Assembly (NCBI GenBank): GCA_030695565.1
Contig: JAUYRZ010000111.1
Coordinates: forward strand, 34,302 to 98,301
DNA: 64,000 nt
Reading direction: 5' to 3'
Origin: Archangium sp.
GTDB taxonomy: Bacteria > Myxococcota > Myxococcia > Myxococcales > Myxococcaceae
The notes under the pieces are model-generated. The model had not been told where the DNA came from and made no database searches. It worked only from the letters and a program-made list of their open reading frames with translations. Every line of letters starts with the position of its first letter. Position 1 is the first letter of the stretch. A program made the translations under genes and the position numbers. Below, one piece after another: positions 24,231 to 33,000 of the stretch.

Positions 24231-25265
24231 GTGGACACGAACCAGGAGATGACGGTGCTCCGGCAGCGCACGCCGGTGGTGAGCTTCGGGCTGGCCGCGG
24301 TGTGCGTGAGCATCTTCGCGCTGCAGATGTTCTGGGGCAGTGGAGAGCCGGTGACGGCGGCCACGCGCATGGGTGCGCTCATTCCCAGCGAGGTGTTCGC
24401 GGGTGATTGGTGGCGGTTGTTCTCGGTGATGTTGCTGCACGGGAGCTTGCTCCACCTCGCGTTCAACATGCTCGCGCTGCTGAGCTTCGGGCCGTTCCTG
24501 GAGAAGTTGATCGGCAGTCCGCGCTACCTGTTGCTCTTCGTGCTCTCGGGTCTGGGGGGCAGCGTGTCGTCCATCTTGCGCGGCACCGAGATCATCGGCG
24601 TCGGTGCGTCGGGCGGCATCTGGGGGTTGATGGTGGCGGGCGCGGTGGTGGTGACCTGGCCCCGTGGTTTGTTGCCGGCGGCGCTCGCGGCGCAGCTGCG
24701 TCAGCGCGCGTGGACGCCGGTGGCGATCAACCTCTTCTATTCACTGCAGCCGGGCATCGACATGCGGGCGCACATCGGTGGTGGCGTGGTGGGTGGGCTG
24801 CTGGTGTTCTTGCTCACGAGCTCGGCTTCTCAGAACGAACCACTGCGCCCCTCGACCGGCTTCAAGTTCGCGGCGGTGGTGGCGGGTGTACTGCTCGCCG
24901 TCTCGTTCGGTCTGGCGCTGGCAGACGGCCATCCCTGGCAGCTGCGCAACCAGACCTCTCCCCGGGGCTCTCACCTCCATCGCACCAACTCGTCAGCAAG
25001 CGAGCTCACCCAAAAAATCCGCGGCCAGAGACAGCCCATCGAAGATGGCGCCGAAACCCAGAAACATGCCGAGCCCGACGAGCCCGAAGAACGTGCGCAT
25101 CGGCGCCTCATAGCAGCGGGCGACGCTGCGAGCCTCAGCCGAGGTGTACCTCTGACTAGCGCAACCGCTCGTAAGCCTCCCGAGCGCCCGCCTCCGTCGC
25201 GTACACGCCCCACGCGATGTTCTTCACGTCACTGCTCACCGGCTCGCCACCATCGGGCCGGGTGA
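24231..25265 (+). CDS. Rhomboid-family intramembrane protease with degenerate tail
   Basis: 344 codons from GTG (an ATG at 24249 is possible). The first about 235 residues are a rhomboid: TM2 motif LLHGSLLHLAFNML, catalytic Ser in GVGASGGIWG, catalytic His in RAHIGGGVVGG, six or more TM helices. After GHPWQLRNQT the frame becomes Arg/Pro/Ser-rich and runs antisense to a small membrane ORF and 110 bp into a convergent lipoprotein gene. The protease core is intact; the tail is unlikely to be native, so a frameshift or deletion near 24945 has probably removed the original C-terminal part. Confidence 0.82.
   Translation: MDTNQEMTVLRQRTPVVSFGLAAVCVSIFALQMFWGSGEPVTAATRMGALIPSEVFAGDWWRLFSVMLLHGSLLHLAFNMLALLSFGPFLEKLIGSPRYLLLFVLSGLGGSVSSILRGTEIIGVGASGGIWGLMVAGAVVVTWPRGLLPAALAAQLRQRAWTPVAINLFYSLQPGIDMRAHIGGGVVGGLLVFLLTSSASQNEPLRPSTGFKFAAVVAGVLLAVSFGLALADGHPWQLRNQTSPRGSHLHRTNSSASELTQKIRGQRQPIEDGAETQKHAEPDEPEERAHRRLIAAGDAASLSRGVPLTSATARKPPERPPPSRTRPTRCSSRHCSPARHHRAG
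24993..25100 (-). CDS. 35-aa single-helix membrane peptide
   Basis: ATG with a GAGG ribosome-binding site five bases upstream. The product is hydrophobic from residue 3 on (MRTFFGLVGLGMFLGFGAIF then DGLSLAADFLGELAC), a likely one-helix membrane peptide ending in Cys. It starts 55 bp after the stop of a lipoprotein gene on the same strand, so it could be the last gene of that cluster. It lies antisense to the suspicious rhomboid tail. No homologue recognised. Confidence 0.4.
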   Translation of the reverse strand: MRTFFGLVGLGMFLGFGAIFDGLSLAADFLGELAC

Positions 25266-25665
25266 GACACCAGCCCGCCGGCGTCATGAAGAGTGCCGCC
25301 GTCTGCATGTACCGCACGACGGCGAACCGCTCTGTGCTCGAGCCCCGGAGCGCCGCGGGCTGGAAGTAGCAGGCGTGTTGCCCCACGAAGAGATCGCGAG
25401 TGCTCCCCACCTCGGTGCCGATCAACCATTCTCCACCCGCGCCGCTGCACTCTTCGGTCGCGCGGAACTTCACCAGGGCGATGCCATCGAACTGAAGCGG
25501 CGTGAGGTCCTGCTCTGTGCCCGCATCAGGGCAACCGCTTCCGGTGAACACGAAGATCGGCGCTTCTCTGACTCCGGCATCGGCCACGCCGGCATCAGCG
25601 ATGAGCTCGAACGGCGTGCGGCCACAAGACGACGCCAAGGCCACCAGCAGGATCAGCTTCCTCAT
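25156..25665 (-). CDS. Lipoprotein of unknown function
   Basis: 169 residues. Signal peptide with lipobox (MRKLILLVALASSC) and then an Asp-Ala-Gly linker (ADAGVADAGV) typical of myxobacterial lipoproteins. The mature domain has four to five cysteines (GSGCPDAG, TEECSGAGG, QHACYFQP, GWCLTRP) likely forming disulfides. No family recognised. The ATG overlaps the stop of the upstream HYDIN-type lipoprotein gene, so they form one unit. Confidence 0.8.
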   Translation of the reverse strand: MRKLILLVALASSCGRTPFELIADAGVADAGVREAPIFVFTGSGCPDAGTEQDLTPLQFDGIALVKFRATEECSGAGGEWLIGTEVGSTRDLFVGQHACYFQPAALRGSSTERFAVVRYMQTAALFMTPAGWCLTRPDGGEPVSSDVKNIAWGVYATEAGAREAYERLR

Positions 25666-26681
25666 TGAGCCTCCGCACGCAACGAGACTGAGATCGTTGG
25701 CTGCGAAGTGAGGCCCGTGCTCGCAGTCAGCTGCGCCGATCGCGCACCACTGGCCGTGGGTGTGAAGGAGAGCTCGACCGACGCCATGCCGCTGATGACG
25801 GTGCCGTCGACGGCGCGCGTTGCAGCGGGAACCGTGAGTTCGGAAGGCATCACGGAGAAGACGCTGCTGGTGATGGATCCTTCGCGAAGCGCGAACTCAG
25901 AGAGCTGCAGAGGGCGGAACATGAGGTTGGTGAACACGACGGTCGTACGCGCGGTGGCGCCGACTGCGACCGGGCCCAGCTCCGCGGTTGCAGGAGTCCA
26001 CGCGAGCGCAGACGCCACGCCCGACCCAGCGAGGGCTACCGGTTGCTCTGCGCAGAGTTGATGACGGCTCAGCCGAACGGTGGCGGCGTACGCGCGCGCC
26101 TCTGCTGGCTGAAAGGTGAACACCGCCTGGTGCTCGCCCTGCGCAGCCAGCGGGAACGAGCCGCTTTCCGTGGAGAACGCAGGCTCCTGAAACGTCTCCA
26201 CGGGGCCGACGAACGCGATGCCCTCCAACGAGGTGCTGTTGAGGAGCGCGACCTCGAGCGAGACCTGATCGCCGCGCGCCACGGGACCGAAGTCCAATCG
26301 CTGCGGCAGCTCACAATCGGGCGTGGTGGGTGTGCCTTTCACGCGCATCGAGGCGGTCACGTTGCCCAGGCTGGTCGCCACTTCGAGCGTGGCCTCCTCG
26401 GGTGCTGCCCCTCCGGGTGCGTAGCGCACCTCGATTTCACGCGTCTCTCCGGCCGAGAACGTCATGCGCGGAGGAAACAGGAGAGAGAAGGAGGGGTGGG
26501 TCGAAGAGGCGGTCGTCAGCTCGAGCGTCGCGCCCGTCTGGTTGATCAGCTCGACGCGTTCGCGACGCACCAATCCAGGGACGGCGGCGCCGAAGTCGAT
26601 CAACTGACGTGAGAAGACGAGCTCGCCTGGTGGCGCGCAGCTCGAGAGCACCAGGAGCAATGTTGCGAAGGGGTAACGCAT
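25662..26681 (-). CDS. Lipoprotein with ASPM-SPD2-HYDIN-type Ig repeats
   Basis: 339 residues from MRYPFATLLLVLSSC (ribosome-binding site GAGG); an in-frame upstream start exists but would bury the signal peptide. Lipobox LSSC. Three Ig-like modules follow with the choice-of-anchor/HYDIN pattern: LIDFGAAVPGLVRRERVELINQTG, RLDFGPVARGDQVSLEVALLNST and ATAELGPVAVGATARTTVVFTN. It is probably an outer-membrane surface lipoprotein used in adhesion or as a structural scaffold. It heads a cluster with the next lipoprotein. Confidence 0.85.
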   Translation of the reverse strand: MRYPFATLLLVLSSCAPPGELVFSRQLIDFGAAVPGLVRRERVELINQTGATLELTTASSTHPSFSLLFPPRMTFSAGETREIEVRYAPGGAAPEEATLEVATSLGNVTASMRVKGTPTTPDCELPQRLDFGPVARGDQVSLEVALLNSTSLEGIAFVGPVETFQEPAFSTESGSFPLAAQGEHQAVFTFQPAEARAYAATVRLSRHQLCAEQPVALAGSGVASALAWTPATAELGPVAVGATARTTVVFTNLMFRPLQLSEFALREGSITSSVFSVMPSELTVPAATRAVDGTVISGMASVELSFTPTASGARSAQLTASTGLTSQPTISVSLRAEAQ

Positions 26682-26778
26682 GGAGTCCTCACTCCGGCCG
26701 GGGGCGACCCTACCGCAGCCCGTCTGCAAATGAGCGAGACGTGTGCGCTGCGCGTCTCTCCTGCGCTGATGCTGGTTC

Positions 26779-26795
26779 GGCCCTCACCCCAACCC
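26779..26795 (-). repeat. Half copy of the dispersed repeat (G-run arm only)
   Basis: GGCCCTCACCCCAACCC, the G-run tail of the repeat (read on the minus strand), immediately after the fibro-slime gene stop. The hairpin half is missing. Confidence 0.4.
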
Positions 26796-26798
26796 ATG

Positions 26799-28652
26799 TC
26801 AGCCGAGTTCGATCTGACAGGTCGCATCGCAGCCATCACCGGGAGTGACGTTGCCGTCGTCACACACCTCGCCCTGCTGCATCTGCAGAATGCCGTCGCC
26901 GCAGCCTGAACGCGCGCGGCACCCCGGTGCACACTGATTGGGCCCGCCGGTGTTCGTGCCGTCATCACACGCTTCACCCATGTCGACGGTGCCGTCGCCG
27001 CAATAGCCACCACGTGAAAGGCAACCCGCCCGGCACCCGCCATACCGGCCGTCGTTGATGCCGTCGTCACACGCTTCGTACCTCGTGACGATGCCATCGC
27101 CGCACCGCCAATCGCAGCTCGAGCGGGGCGCGTTGAAACCGCGCAGGGTCAGCCGGTAGCTGGAGCCCGTGGTGTGACGCTCGGCCTGGAACACCACCGA
27201 CTCGTAGATGCCGCCCACGGTCAGCCCCAGCTGCGCGGCCTTCGCCGCATCAAGAGTGACGCCACCACTCTGCGGGCCATGCACGCCGCCGAGATCGACC
27301 GCCAGCCGGCCGTTGATGAACACCCACACATCGTCGTCGCCGCGGAAGTCGAGCGACTCGTTGCCCGCGTAGGTGAACCAGTAGCGCAGCTCGCTGGTGA
27401 AGTTGAAGTTGTGCCCGAACCGCGAAGGCTCGGTGCCGTCGCTCTGCCAGCAGCGCCCATCGACGGGAAAGAAGGCGTCGCTGTCGAACACGTACGAGCC
27501 GGTGCCGTTCAAGGTGACCACCAGCCTGTCGGCCGCGGTGCGATTGACCCCGGCGGTGTCGCGGTACCACTGGTCGAAGGCCGTCGCGCCGTGCGTGGTC
27601 GCGCTGTTGACCGCCACGTAGACGGGCTTGCCGGTGGGTCCCAGCTGCGTGCCTACGATGCCCTGCTCGCTCGCGTTGCCGTTCTCGAAGTCGATGTGGC
27701 CGCCCGTCGAGCCGAACGGCAGGAAGTCCCGGTACACCACGGGGATCGCCAGGGTCTGCTGCGCGGTGGGCGTGAGGTCGCCGCACGTGAAGCCCGCCTC
27801 GATGGTGCAGGTCGCGCTGCAGCCATCACCCGCCCGGGCGTTGCCGTCATCGCACCCTTCACTGGTGGCGCGAATGCCATCACCACAGCGCCCCAGGCAC
27901 ACGCCGTTGGTGCACCGCGGCTCGGCGTGGCAGCTGGTGTCACAGCCGTCGCCCAGGTCGTTGTTGCCGTCGTCACACTGCTCGATGCCCTCGCGCACGC
28001 CGTTGCCGCAGGTGGTTCGCCCGCACAGCACGCCGGCGTCACAGGCGAAGCCTTCTTCGATGACGCAGCTGGTGCTGCAACCGTCGGCCGGGTTCATGTT
28101 GCCGTCGTCACACTCTTCGATGCCCACCACCAACGCGTCACCACACGAAGCGGCCACGCAGGCCACGCCCACCGTGGGGCAGCTCCAACCGGCTTCCACG
28201 GTGCAGGTGGCGCTGCAGCCATCGCCGCCCGCACCGTTGTTGTCGTCGCAGACCTCGGGGCCGGTGCGCAGGCCATCACCACACACCACCGTCGACACGC
28301 ACGGACTGCCCGGCGTGGTGCACACGTGGTTCGGCTCGAGCGCGCAGACCTGGTTGCAGCCATCGAAGTTGGTGAGGTTGCCGTCATCGCAGCGCTCGAG
28401 GCCGGTCTGTTGGCCATCGCCGCACACGCTCGTCACGCTGCCACCGCCTCCACCTGCAGCACCGCCCCCCGCGCCCCCACCACCGGCGTCCACGCCGCCG
28501 TCGGCTCCACCATCCGTTGCGTTCACCCCCCGGCAGATGCCGCTCACGCACACCTGGCCTCGCTCACAGTCGGTGAAGGTGACGCACGTCGTCTGGCCAC
28601 ACTGGCAATCGCTGAGCAGGAGCAGGCTGATCAACCACGCGAGACGGTTCAT
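26799..28652 (-). CDS. Cys-rich DUF4215-repeat lipoprotein with fibro-slime (PA14-like) domain
   Basis: 617 residues. Lipobox LLSDC; N-terminal Cys motif (CVTFTDCERGQVC); a Gly/Ala linker; then about six DUF4215 repeats (CGDGxxxxxExCDDGN..DGCxxxC) at about 75-310. A fibro-slime domain occupies about 315-515 (DFLPFGSTGGHIDFENGN, DSDAFFPVDG, FRGDDDVWVFINGRLAVDLGG, SSYRLTLRGF). Three more CGDG repeats close the protein. The PA14-like fold suggests carbohydrate binding on the surface; fibro-slime domains were named from Dictyostelium and Fibrobacter proteins. It probably functions in cell-matrix or prey contact. Divergent from another lipoprotein gene. Confidence 0.93.
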   Translation of the reverse strand: MNRLAWLISLLLLSDCQCGQTTCVTFTDCERGQVCVSGICRGVNATDGGADGGVDAGGGGAGGGAAGGGGGSVTSVCGDGQQTGLERCDDGNLTNFDGCNQVCALEPNHVCTTPGSPCVSTVVCGDGLRTGPEVCDDNNGAGGDGCSATCTVEAGWSCPTVGVACVAASCGDALVVGIEECDDGNMNPADGCSTSCVIEEGFACDAGVLCGRTTCGNGVREGIEQCDDGNNDLGDGCDTSCHAEPRCTNGVCLGRCGDGIRATSEGCDDGNARAGDGCSATCTIEAGFTCGDLTPTAQQTLAIPVVYRDFLPFGSTGGHIDFENGNASEQGIVGTQLGPTGKPVYVAVNSATTHGATAFDQWYRDTAGVNRTAADRLVVTLNGTGSYVFDSDAFFPVDGRCWQSDGTEPSRFGHNFNFTSELRYWFTYAGNESLDFRGDDDVWVFINGRLAVDLGGVHGPQSGGVTLDAAKAAQLGLTVGGIYESVVFQAERHTTGSSYRLTLRGFNAPRSSCDWRCGDGIVTRYEACDDGINDGRYGGCRAGCLSRGGYCGDGTVDMGEACDDGTNTGGPNQCAPGCRARSGCGDGILQMQQGEVCDDGNVTPGDGCDATCQIELG

Positions 28653-28717
28653 GCGCTCGTTATCGCAGCGTGGCGCTTCGCTGTCTCTCTCCCGGCACCT
28701 CGTGGCATGGTGCGCTG

Positions 28718-29548
28718 ATGCGCGTTCCGATGGTGTTGATCTCGAGTGTGGTGGTCTTCGCCTGCGGCAAGAGCGAGGCCCCCGATGCGGGCGCGGTCGA
28801 CTCGGGTTCGGTGGAAGACGCCGGCTTCGTCGCGCCCCTCTGCCTGGTCGACGTGGAAGACGCGGGCCCGGGCACGGATGCCGGTCTCGACTTCTCCTGC
28901 CGTGGGCGGACGCAACCTTCGGGTGGACAGGCCGAGCTGGTCATCACCGGCAAGACCAGCCGCGCCGGTTTCATGCGCACGCCGATGAGCAACATCCTGG
29001 TCGAGCTGCTGCGCACCGATGGCACCGTGGTGGCCAGCGCCACCTCCACCGACGCCGGGCTCTATCGGCTCACCTTCGACGCGGGCTGCTTTCCTTTCGC
29101 TGGTGAAGTGCGCGCCACCCACCCCTCACCCGATGCGGGCTTCGCGCTGTCGTACTCCTCGCCCGGCACGCCCTGGCGGTACGATCGCAGCAACCTCGAG
29201 CTGGTGCTCTTCGACGAGTCGACCCGCGGGTTGGCCGCCGGCATCGCCAACGTCACCCTGGTCGACGGCGGGGCGGTGCTCGCGATGACCGTGGAGGACT
29301 GCGCCGGAAACCCCGTCGAAGGCGCCGTGGTCACCACCGCCAGCGGCGCGGGTGAAGTCCGGTACGTGGGCGGCAGCGGGCTGCCTTCGAGCACCCTGGC
29401 CAGCACGGGTGCCAGTGGTGACGTGGTCATCTTCAATCTGCCCGGAGACTCCGTCGACGTGAGCGCGTCACTCGATGGGGGCGTTTTTGCTCGGCGGGTG
29501 GTCAAGGTGCACGGCGACGCAGCGACCGGCACGTTCCTCTCACCCTGA
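28718..29548 (+). CDS. Lipoprotein with carboxypeptidase-regulatory-like Ig domain
   Basis: 276 residues from MRVPMVLISSVVVFAC, where the Cys begins the mature lipoprotein; a longer in-frame start lacks a signal peptide. Asp-Ala-Gly-rich linker (DAGAVDSGSVEDAG), then a beta-sandwich with VELLRTDGTVVASATSTDAG and a second with AVVTTASGAGEVRYVGG...SGDVVIFNLPGDSVDVSA, resembling CarboxypepD_reg-like or Big domains. Function unknown; probably surface-located. Divergent from the fibro-slime gene, sharing a 65-bp promoter region. Confidence 0.8.
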   Translation: MRVPMVLISSVVVFACGKSEAPDAGAVDSGSVEDAGFVAPLCLVDVEDAGPGTDAGLDFSCRGRTQPSGGQAELVITGKTSRAGFMRTPMSNILVELLRTDGTVVASATSTDAGLYRLTFDAGCFPFAGEVRATHPSPDAGFALSYSSPGTPWRYDRSNLELVLFDESTRGLAAGIANVTLVDGGAVLAMTVEDCAGNPVEGAVVTTASGAGEVRYVGGSGLPSSTLASTGASGDVVIFNLPGDSVDVSASLDGGVFARRVVKVHGDAATGTFLSP

Positions 29549-29681
29549 AGCGCCCACACGTAGGCGAAGATCGCACTCCACGAATTGACTGCACGCAGAC
29601 CCCGGCTTCATCACAATGTCATCTGGGCCCGGTACACCGGCTCCAGATTGACCTTGTTGCCCAACGAAGCGCGGAGGCCAC

Positions 29682-29933
29682 ATGTCGCAAGCTGATTCCG
29701 TTCGTTCTATCGCCAGCCGTCTCGAGACCTACTTCGACTGGTACGTCCGGGTGGATCCCGAAGTGCCTTCGGCCGTGTGGTCACTGCTCACGCGCTTCAA
29801 CGCTTTGGTCAACGGCCCCGAGAACGTCGCCGCGGCCCGGCAGCTGCTCGACGAGACCAAAGGGTTCTCGCTGGGCAGCCCGTGGGAAGAGCTGCGCCTC
29901 GCCCTCGCGCGGTTGGCGCAGCAGCCCGCTTAA
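29682..29933 (+). CDS. Small hypothetical protein (83 aa)
   Basis: Starts MSQADSVRSIASRLETYFDW; helical, acidic, ending LARLAQQPA. No signal peptide, TM or known domain. It has good codon usage and a clear GGAGG-like site (CGGAGGCCAC) before ATG. The stop overlaps by 4 bp the stop of the convergent REC-HD gene. Function unknown. Confidence 0.65.
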   Translation: MSQADSVRSIASRLETYFDWYVRVDPEVPSAVWSLLTRFNALVNGPENVAAARQLLDETKGFSLGSPWEELRLALARLAQQPA

Positions 29934-31063
29934 GCGGCCGCCTGCTCGGCCTTCTCGATGAACTCCACCGCGAGCGGCTCGGCGACCCCGACCGTTCGCG
30001 CGTAGTTTCGCAGCGCGGTCATCAGCCCGAAGGTGACCTCGTGCCCGCGGGAGATCAGCAGCGCCCCCGCGCGGGTGCGCACGTCGCTCGCCAGCACCAT
30101 GCCCTCCCTCAGGTTCTCGATGGTCACGGTCTGCGAAGCGCCTTGCCCGAACACCAGGCCCTTCATGCGCGCGCAGGCGTCGAGCACCGCTTCGTCACCG
30201 GGCCGCGCGACCGACTGCAACCACGACAACGCTTCACTCGAGGCCACGCCCCGGCTGAGGGTCTGCTCCAGCGCGAGCGCGATGCGAATGATGCGCACCT
30301 CGATGGGCTGATCAGCCGAGGCCTCACCCAGCGCCGAGAGAATCGCGCGCACCGGCTCGAAGCGCGGAATGTGCCTGAGCAGTTGATCAGCCACCGCCGG
30401 CATCTTGTGCACCATCGCCTGCTCGTCTTCGCTGAGCACCTGCCCGTTGGCCCACCGGGCGGCGGTCGAGGGCGGCAGCAGCACGGCGCCGACTTGAGAC
30501 AACGACGCGGCGATCTCCAGCGCCCAGCGGCTGGGCAACTTCAGCTCGGTGGCCAGCGCGTCGACGATGCGGCGAACGCGGCGCGCGCGCCCATGAGCGC
30601 CCGGGTTGGTCAGCGCCAGCACCTCGGACAAGACGTCGACGCTGCCAGTGACCGTTCGTTCGAGCAGCTCCTTTTCGGCGACCACCAGACGGTGTTGTTC
30701 GACCGCGGCGTCGAGCGTGGCGATGAGCTCGGGACCCTTGCTGGGCTTGAAGAGAAAACGGAAGAGGTTGCCTTCGCTGATGGCCCGCGCGACCGCGGCG
30801 AGGTCGGAGTGACCACTGAGGATGAGCCGGGTGGCGTGGGGCTGCGTCTTGCGCGCGTGGGAGAGCACCTGCACGCCGTCCATTCCCGGCATGCGCATGT
30901 CGGAGACCACCACCTGGAACTGCGTGGCCCCGGACAAATGCTGCAGCGCTTCTTCACCGCCGAGCGCGGTGGTGATGGTGAAGCGGCCGCGCAACATGCG
31001 GCTGAGCGCCAACAGCACGAACTCTTCGTCATCCACCAACAACACATGGGGTAGCTGATTCAT
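29930..31063 (-). CDS. Response regulator with degenerate HD-domain output
   Basis: 377 residues. Receiver 1-125: LLVDDEEF, phosphoacceptor in VVSDMRMPGMDG, LILSGHSD, FKPSKG. Then an HD-like helical domain about 145-300 and a C-terminal beta part. Where HD-GYP enzymes have a metal-binding HD, this protein reads AASLSQVGAVLLP, so the catalytic pair is lost and it is probably a nucleotide or protein sensor, not a phosphodiesterase. Its ATG overlaps the stop of the REC-HDOD gene. Confidence 0.85.
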   Translation of the reverse strand: MNQLPHVLLVDDEEFVLLALSRMLRGRFTITTALGGEEALQHLSGATQFQVVVSDMRMPGMDGVQVLSHARKTQPHATRLILSGHSDLAAVARAISEGNLFRFLFKPSKGPELIATLDAAVEQHRLVVAEKELLERTVTGSVDVLSEVLALTNPGAHGRARRVRRIVDALATELKLPSRWALEIAASLSQVGAVLLPPSTAARWANGQVLSEDEQAMVHKMPAVADQLLRHIPRFEPVRAILSALGEASADQPIEVRIIRIALALEQTLSRGVASSEALSWLQSVARPGDEAVLDACARMKGLVFGQGASQTVTIENLREGMVLASDVRTRAGALLISRGHEVTFGLMTALRNYARTVGVAEPLAVEFIEKAEQAAA

Positions 31064-32265
31064 GCGGCCTCCTGGGTCGCGGTGAAGGTGTCGAGCAGCG
31101 GCCGGAGCTCCGTCACGCCGAACGGGGCTGCCAGCTGCAAGGTGCGCGCGGCCAGCGCTTCTTTTCGATGGTCTCGCGCGGTGTTGAGATCCTGCACGGC
31201 GCAGATCAACGCGAGCAGGGTGGAGAGTGAACGCACGGGCTCCGCGCTGCGCACCTCGTGATGCAACGCGACCGCTTCACTCAGCTCGGCGGGCAGGCTC
31301 CACATCGAGAGCAACACCGCGCCCAGGTGGGCGTGATCAGCGCCCAACAACCGGCGTTCGGCCTCGACCCGCTCGTGGCCGGCGAAGACGCGCGCGTCGA
31401 CCGCTTCGGCCTCGGGCGTCGAGCGCAACAACAGGAGCAGCTGCCCCACGTCGGCAAGGATGACCGCGGTGGCCGCGCTCTCTTTCCACTCGGTGGCTTT
31501 CAGCGTGTTGATCAACTTGGGCCAAGCCGCCAGCCGCTCCAACGCCTCGTGCCGCAGCCGCTCGACCTCGGGCCGCGCACCGCTGAACACCTCGGCGGCC
31601 AGCACCATGTCGCGCAGCGGCGCAAAACCCACCAGGCGCACCGCTTCCCTCACCGACGCGACCCGGGTTCTCAAGCCGAACCAGGCTGAGTTGACCACGC
31701 GGAGCACGTTGGCGCAGACCGACGGATCGCGCTCGATGGCCCGCACGAACTGCTCGAGCGTCGACTTGGGCTGCCCGAGCAGCGAGTTCACCTCGGCGAA
31801 GGTACCGGGCAACGACGGCAGGGTGCCCAGCCGGCACACCAACGCCTTGAGCGTCTTCGAGCCCAGCAGGTGGCGGGCGGCCAGCGCCTCTTCCAACCGC
31901 GCGTGCAGCACCGGCATCGTCACCGGCTTGGGAATGAAGTGGTGCGCCAGCTCGGTGAGATCCGCAAGGCCACCTTTGGCGGTCTCGCCCGAGAGCACCA
32001 CCCGCATCATTTCGGGCCAGCGTTCCCGGGCCACCCGCAGCAGCTGGGCGCCATCCATCATCGGCATGCGCGCGTCGGTCACCAGCGCGTCGAAGGTCCC
32101 GTGACTGAGCAGCTCCAGGGCGGCGGCGCCCGAAGCGGCGGTCACCACGTCCCACTGTTTGCGGTAGGTGCGCAGCGATTTGGTCAAGCCGTCGAGCACA
32201 TTCGGCTCGTCGTCGACGAACAACAGTCGTCGGCGCGGCGCGGAGCTGTCGGGCGGAAGCGTCAC
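31060..32265 (-). CDS. Response regulator with HDOD output domain
   Basis: 401 residues from GTG, chosen because GGGGGAGAGG lies directly upstream; an ATG six codons earlier would place that site inside the gene. Receiver: LLFVDDEPNVLDGL, Asp in LVTDARMPMMDG, VVLSGE, FIPKPVT. HDOD domain about 150-340: LPSLPGTFAEVNSLLGQP, RDPSVCANVLRVVNSAWFG, VREAVRLVGFAPLRDMVLA, HAHLGAVLLSMWSLPAELSEAVALHH. HDOD proteins tie signalling to output without known catalysis. Co-translated with the REC-HD gene; the pair may work together. Confidence 0.92.
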   Translation of the reverse strand: MTLPPDSSAPRRRLLFVDDEPNVLDGLTKSLRTYRKQWDVVTAASGAAALELLSHGTFDALVTDARMPMMDGAQLLRVARERWPEMMRVVLSGETAKGGLADLTELAHHFIPKPVTMPVLHARLEEALAARHLLGSKTLKALVCRLGTLPSLPGTFAEVNSLLGQPKSTLEQFVRAIERDPSVCANVLRVVNSAWFGLRTRVASVREAVRLVGFAPLRDMVLAAEVFSGARPEVERLRHEALERLAAWPKLINTLKATEWKESAATAVILADVGQLLLLLRSTPEAEAVDARVFAGHERVEAERRLLGADHAHLGAVLLSMWSLPAELSEAVALHHEVRSAEPVRSLSTLLALICAVQDLNTARDHRKEALAARTLQLAAPFGVTELRPLLDTFTATQEAA

Positions 32266-32355
32266 GCCTCTCCCCCAATGCAAAGGCTGACCCCGGCGCA
32301 GAGCTGCGGATCATCGCGGTCGCGGGTGGGTCGGGGCGGCCCTCGGAGGTCAGCC

Positions 32356-32988
32356 TCACTCCACCAGGCTGGCCTTCTCGATCCGGTCGAGGCGGAACTG
32401 GCGCCGCTCGCCCAGGGCCTCGTCGATGCAATTGATCAGGGTCAGGGTGCGCTCCATCACCAGGCTCTCGATGCGCACCCGGCGCCGCGTCGCCTCTCCG
32501 TTGGCGTTTCGGTACACCAGCTCGAGCGCGCGTTGAGAGAACCACGCCTCTTCGATGGCCCGGGTCACGCCCGCGGGTGCACCATGCGCGGGCACGCCCA
32601 CGAACTGGAGCTGCTTGATCAACGTGAGCAGCTCGCGCTGCGCCGAAGACGAGAGCACGCCGCGCACCTTCTCCAACGCGCGGGTGGTCGCGTCGGGAAA
32701 CGGGATCAACCGCATCGACAACGCGTGGCTGCCCAGCGCGCAGAGCACCGCCGCTTCACGCGCGGTGAGGTTGAGCGGGGGCAGGGTGTAGTGGCGATCG
32801 AGCGCGTAGCCGCCGCCCCGGCCTTGCTCTGCCAACACCGGCAGCTCGGCTTCGCGCAGCGTGTCGAGGTCTCGGTAGATGGTGCGCATGGTCACCGAGA
32901 ACCGCTCGGCGAGCTGCTGCGCGGTCACCCCTGTCTTTCGCGCGCGGAGGAACTCGGTGATGGCGAGGAGCCGGGCCTGACGTTGCAC
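32356..32988 (-). CDS. WYL/DeoR-type HTH transcriptional regulator
   Basis: 210 residues. N-terminal HTH-11 motif (ARLLAITEFLRARKTGVTAQ then LAERFSVTMRTIYRDLDTLR) with GGGYALDRHYTLPPLNLT, the usual junction into a WYL-type sensor. The C-terminal half is short for the family (complete WYL proteins are near 310 residues), and only part of the WYL barrel (ALELVYRNANGEATRRRVRI) is present, ending in IEKASLVE. It may have lost its WCX extension. Targets unknown. Confidence 0.82.
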   Translation of the reverse strand: MQRQARLLAITEFLRARKTGVTAQQLAERFSVTMRTIYRDLDTLREAELPVLAEQGRGGGYALDRHYTLPPLNLTAREAAVLCALGSHALSMRLIPFPDATTRALEKVRGVLSSSAQRELLTLIKQLQFVGVPAHGAPAGVTRAIEEAWFSQRALELVYRNANGEATRRRVRIESLVMERTLTLINCIDEALGERRQFRLDRIEKASLVE

Positions 32989-33000
32989 GCGCGCTGCTTC

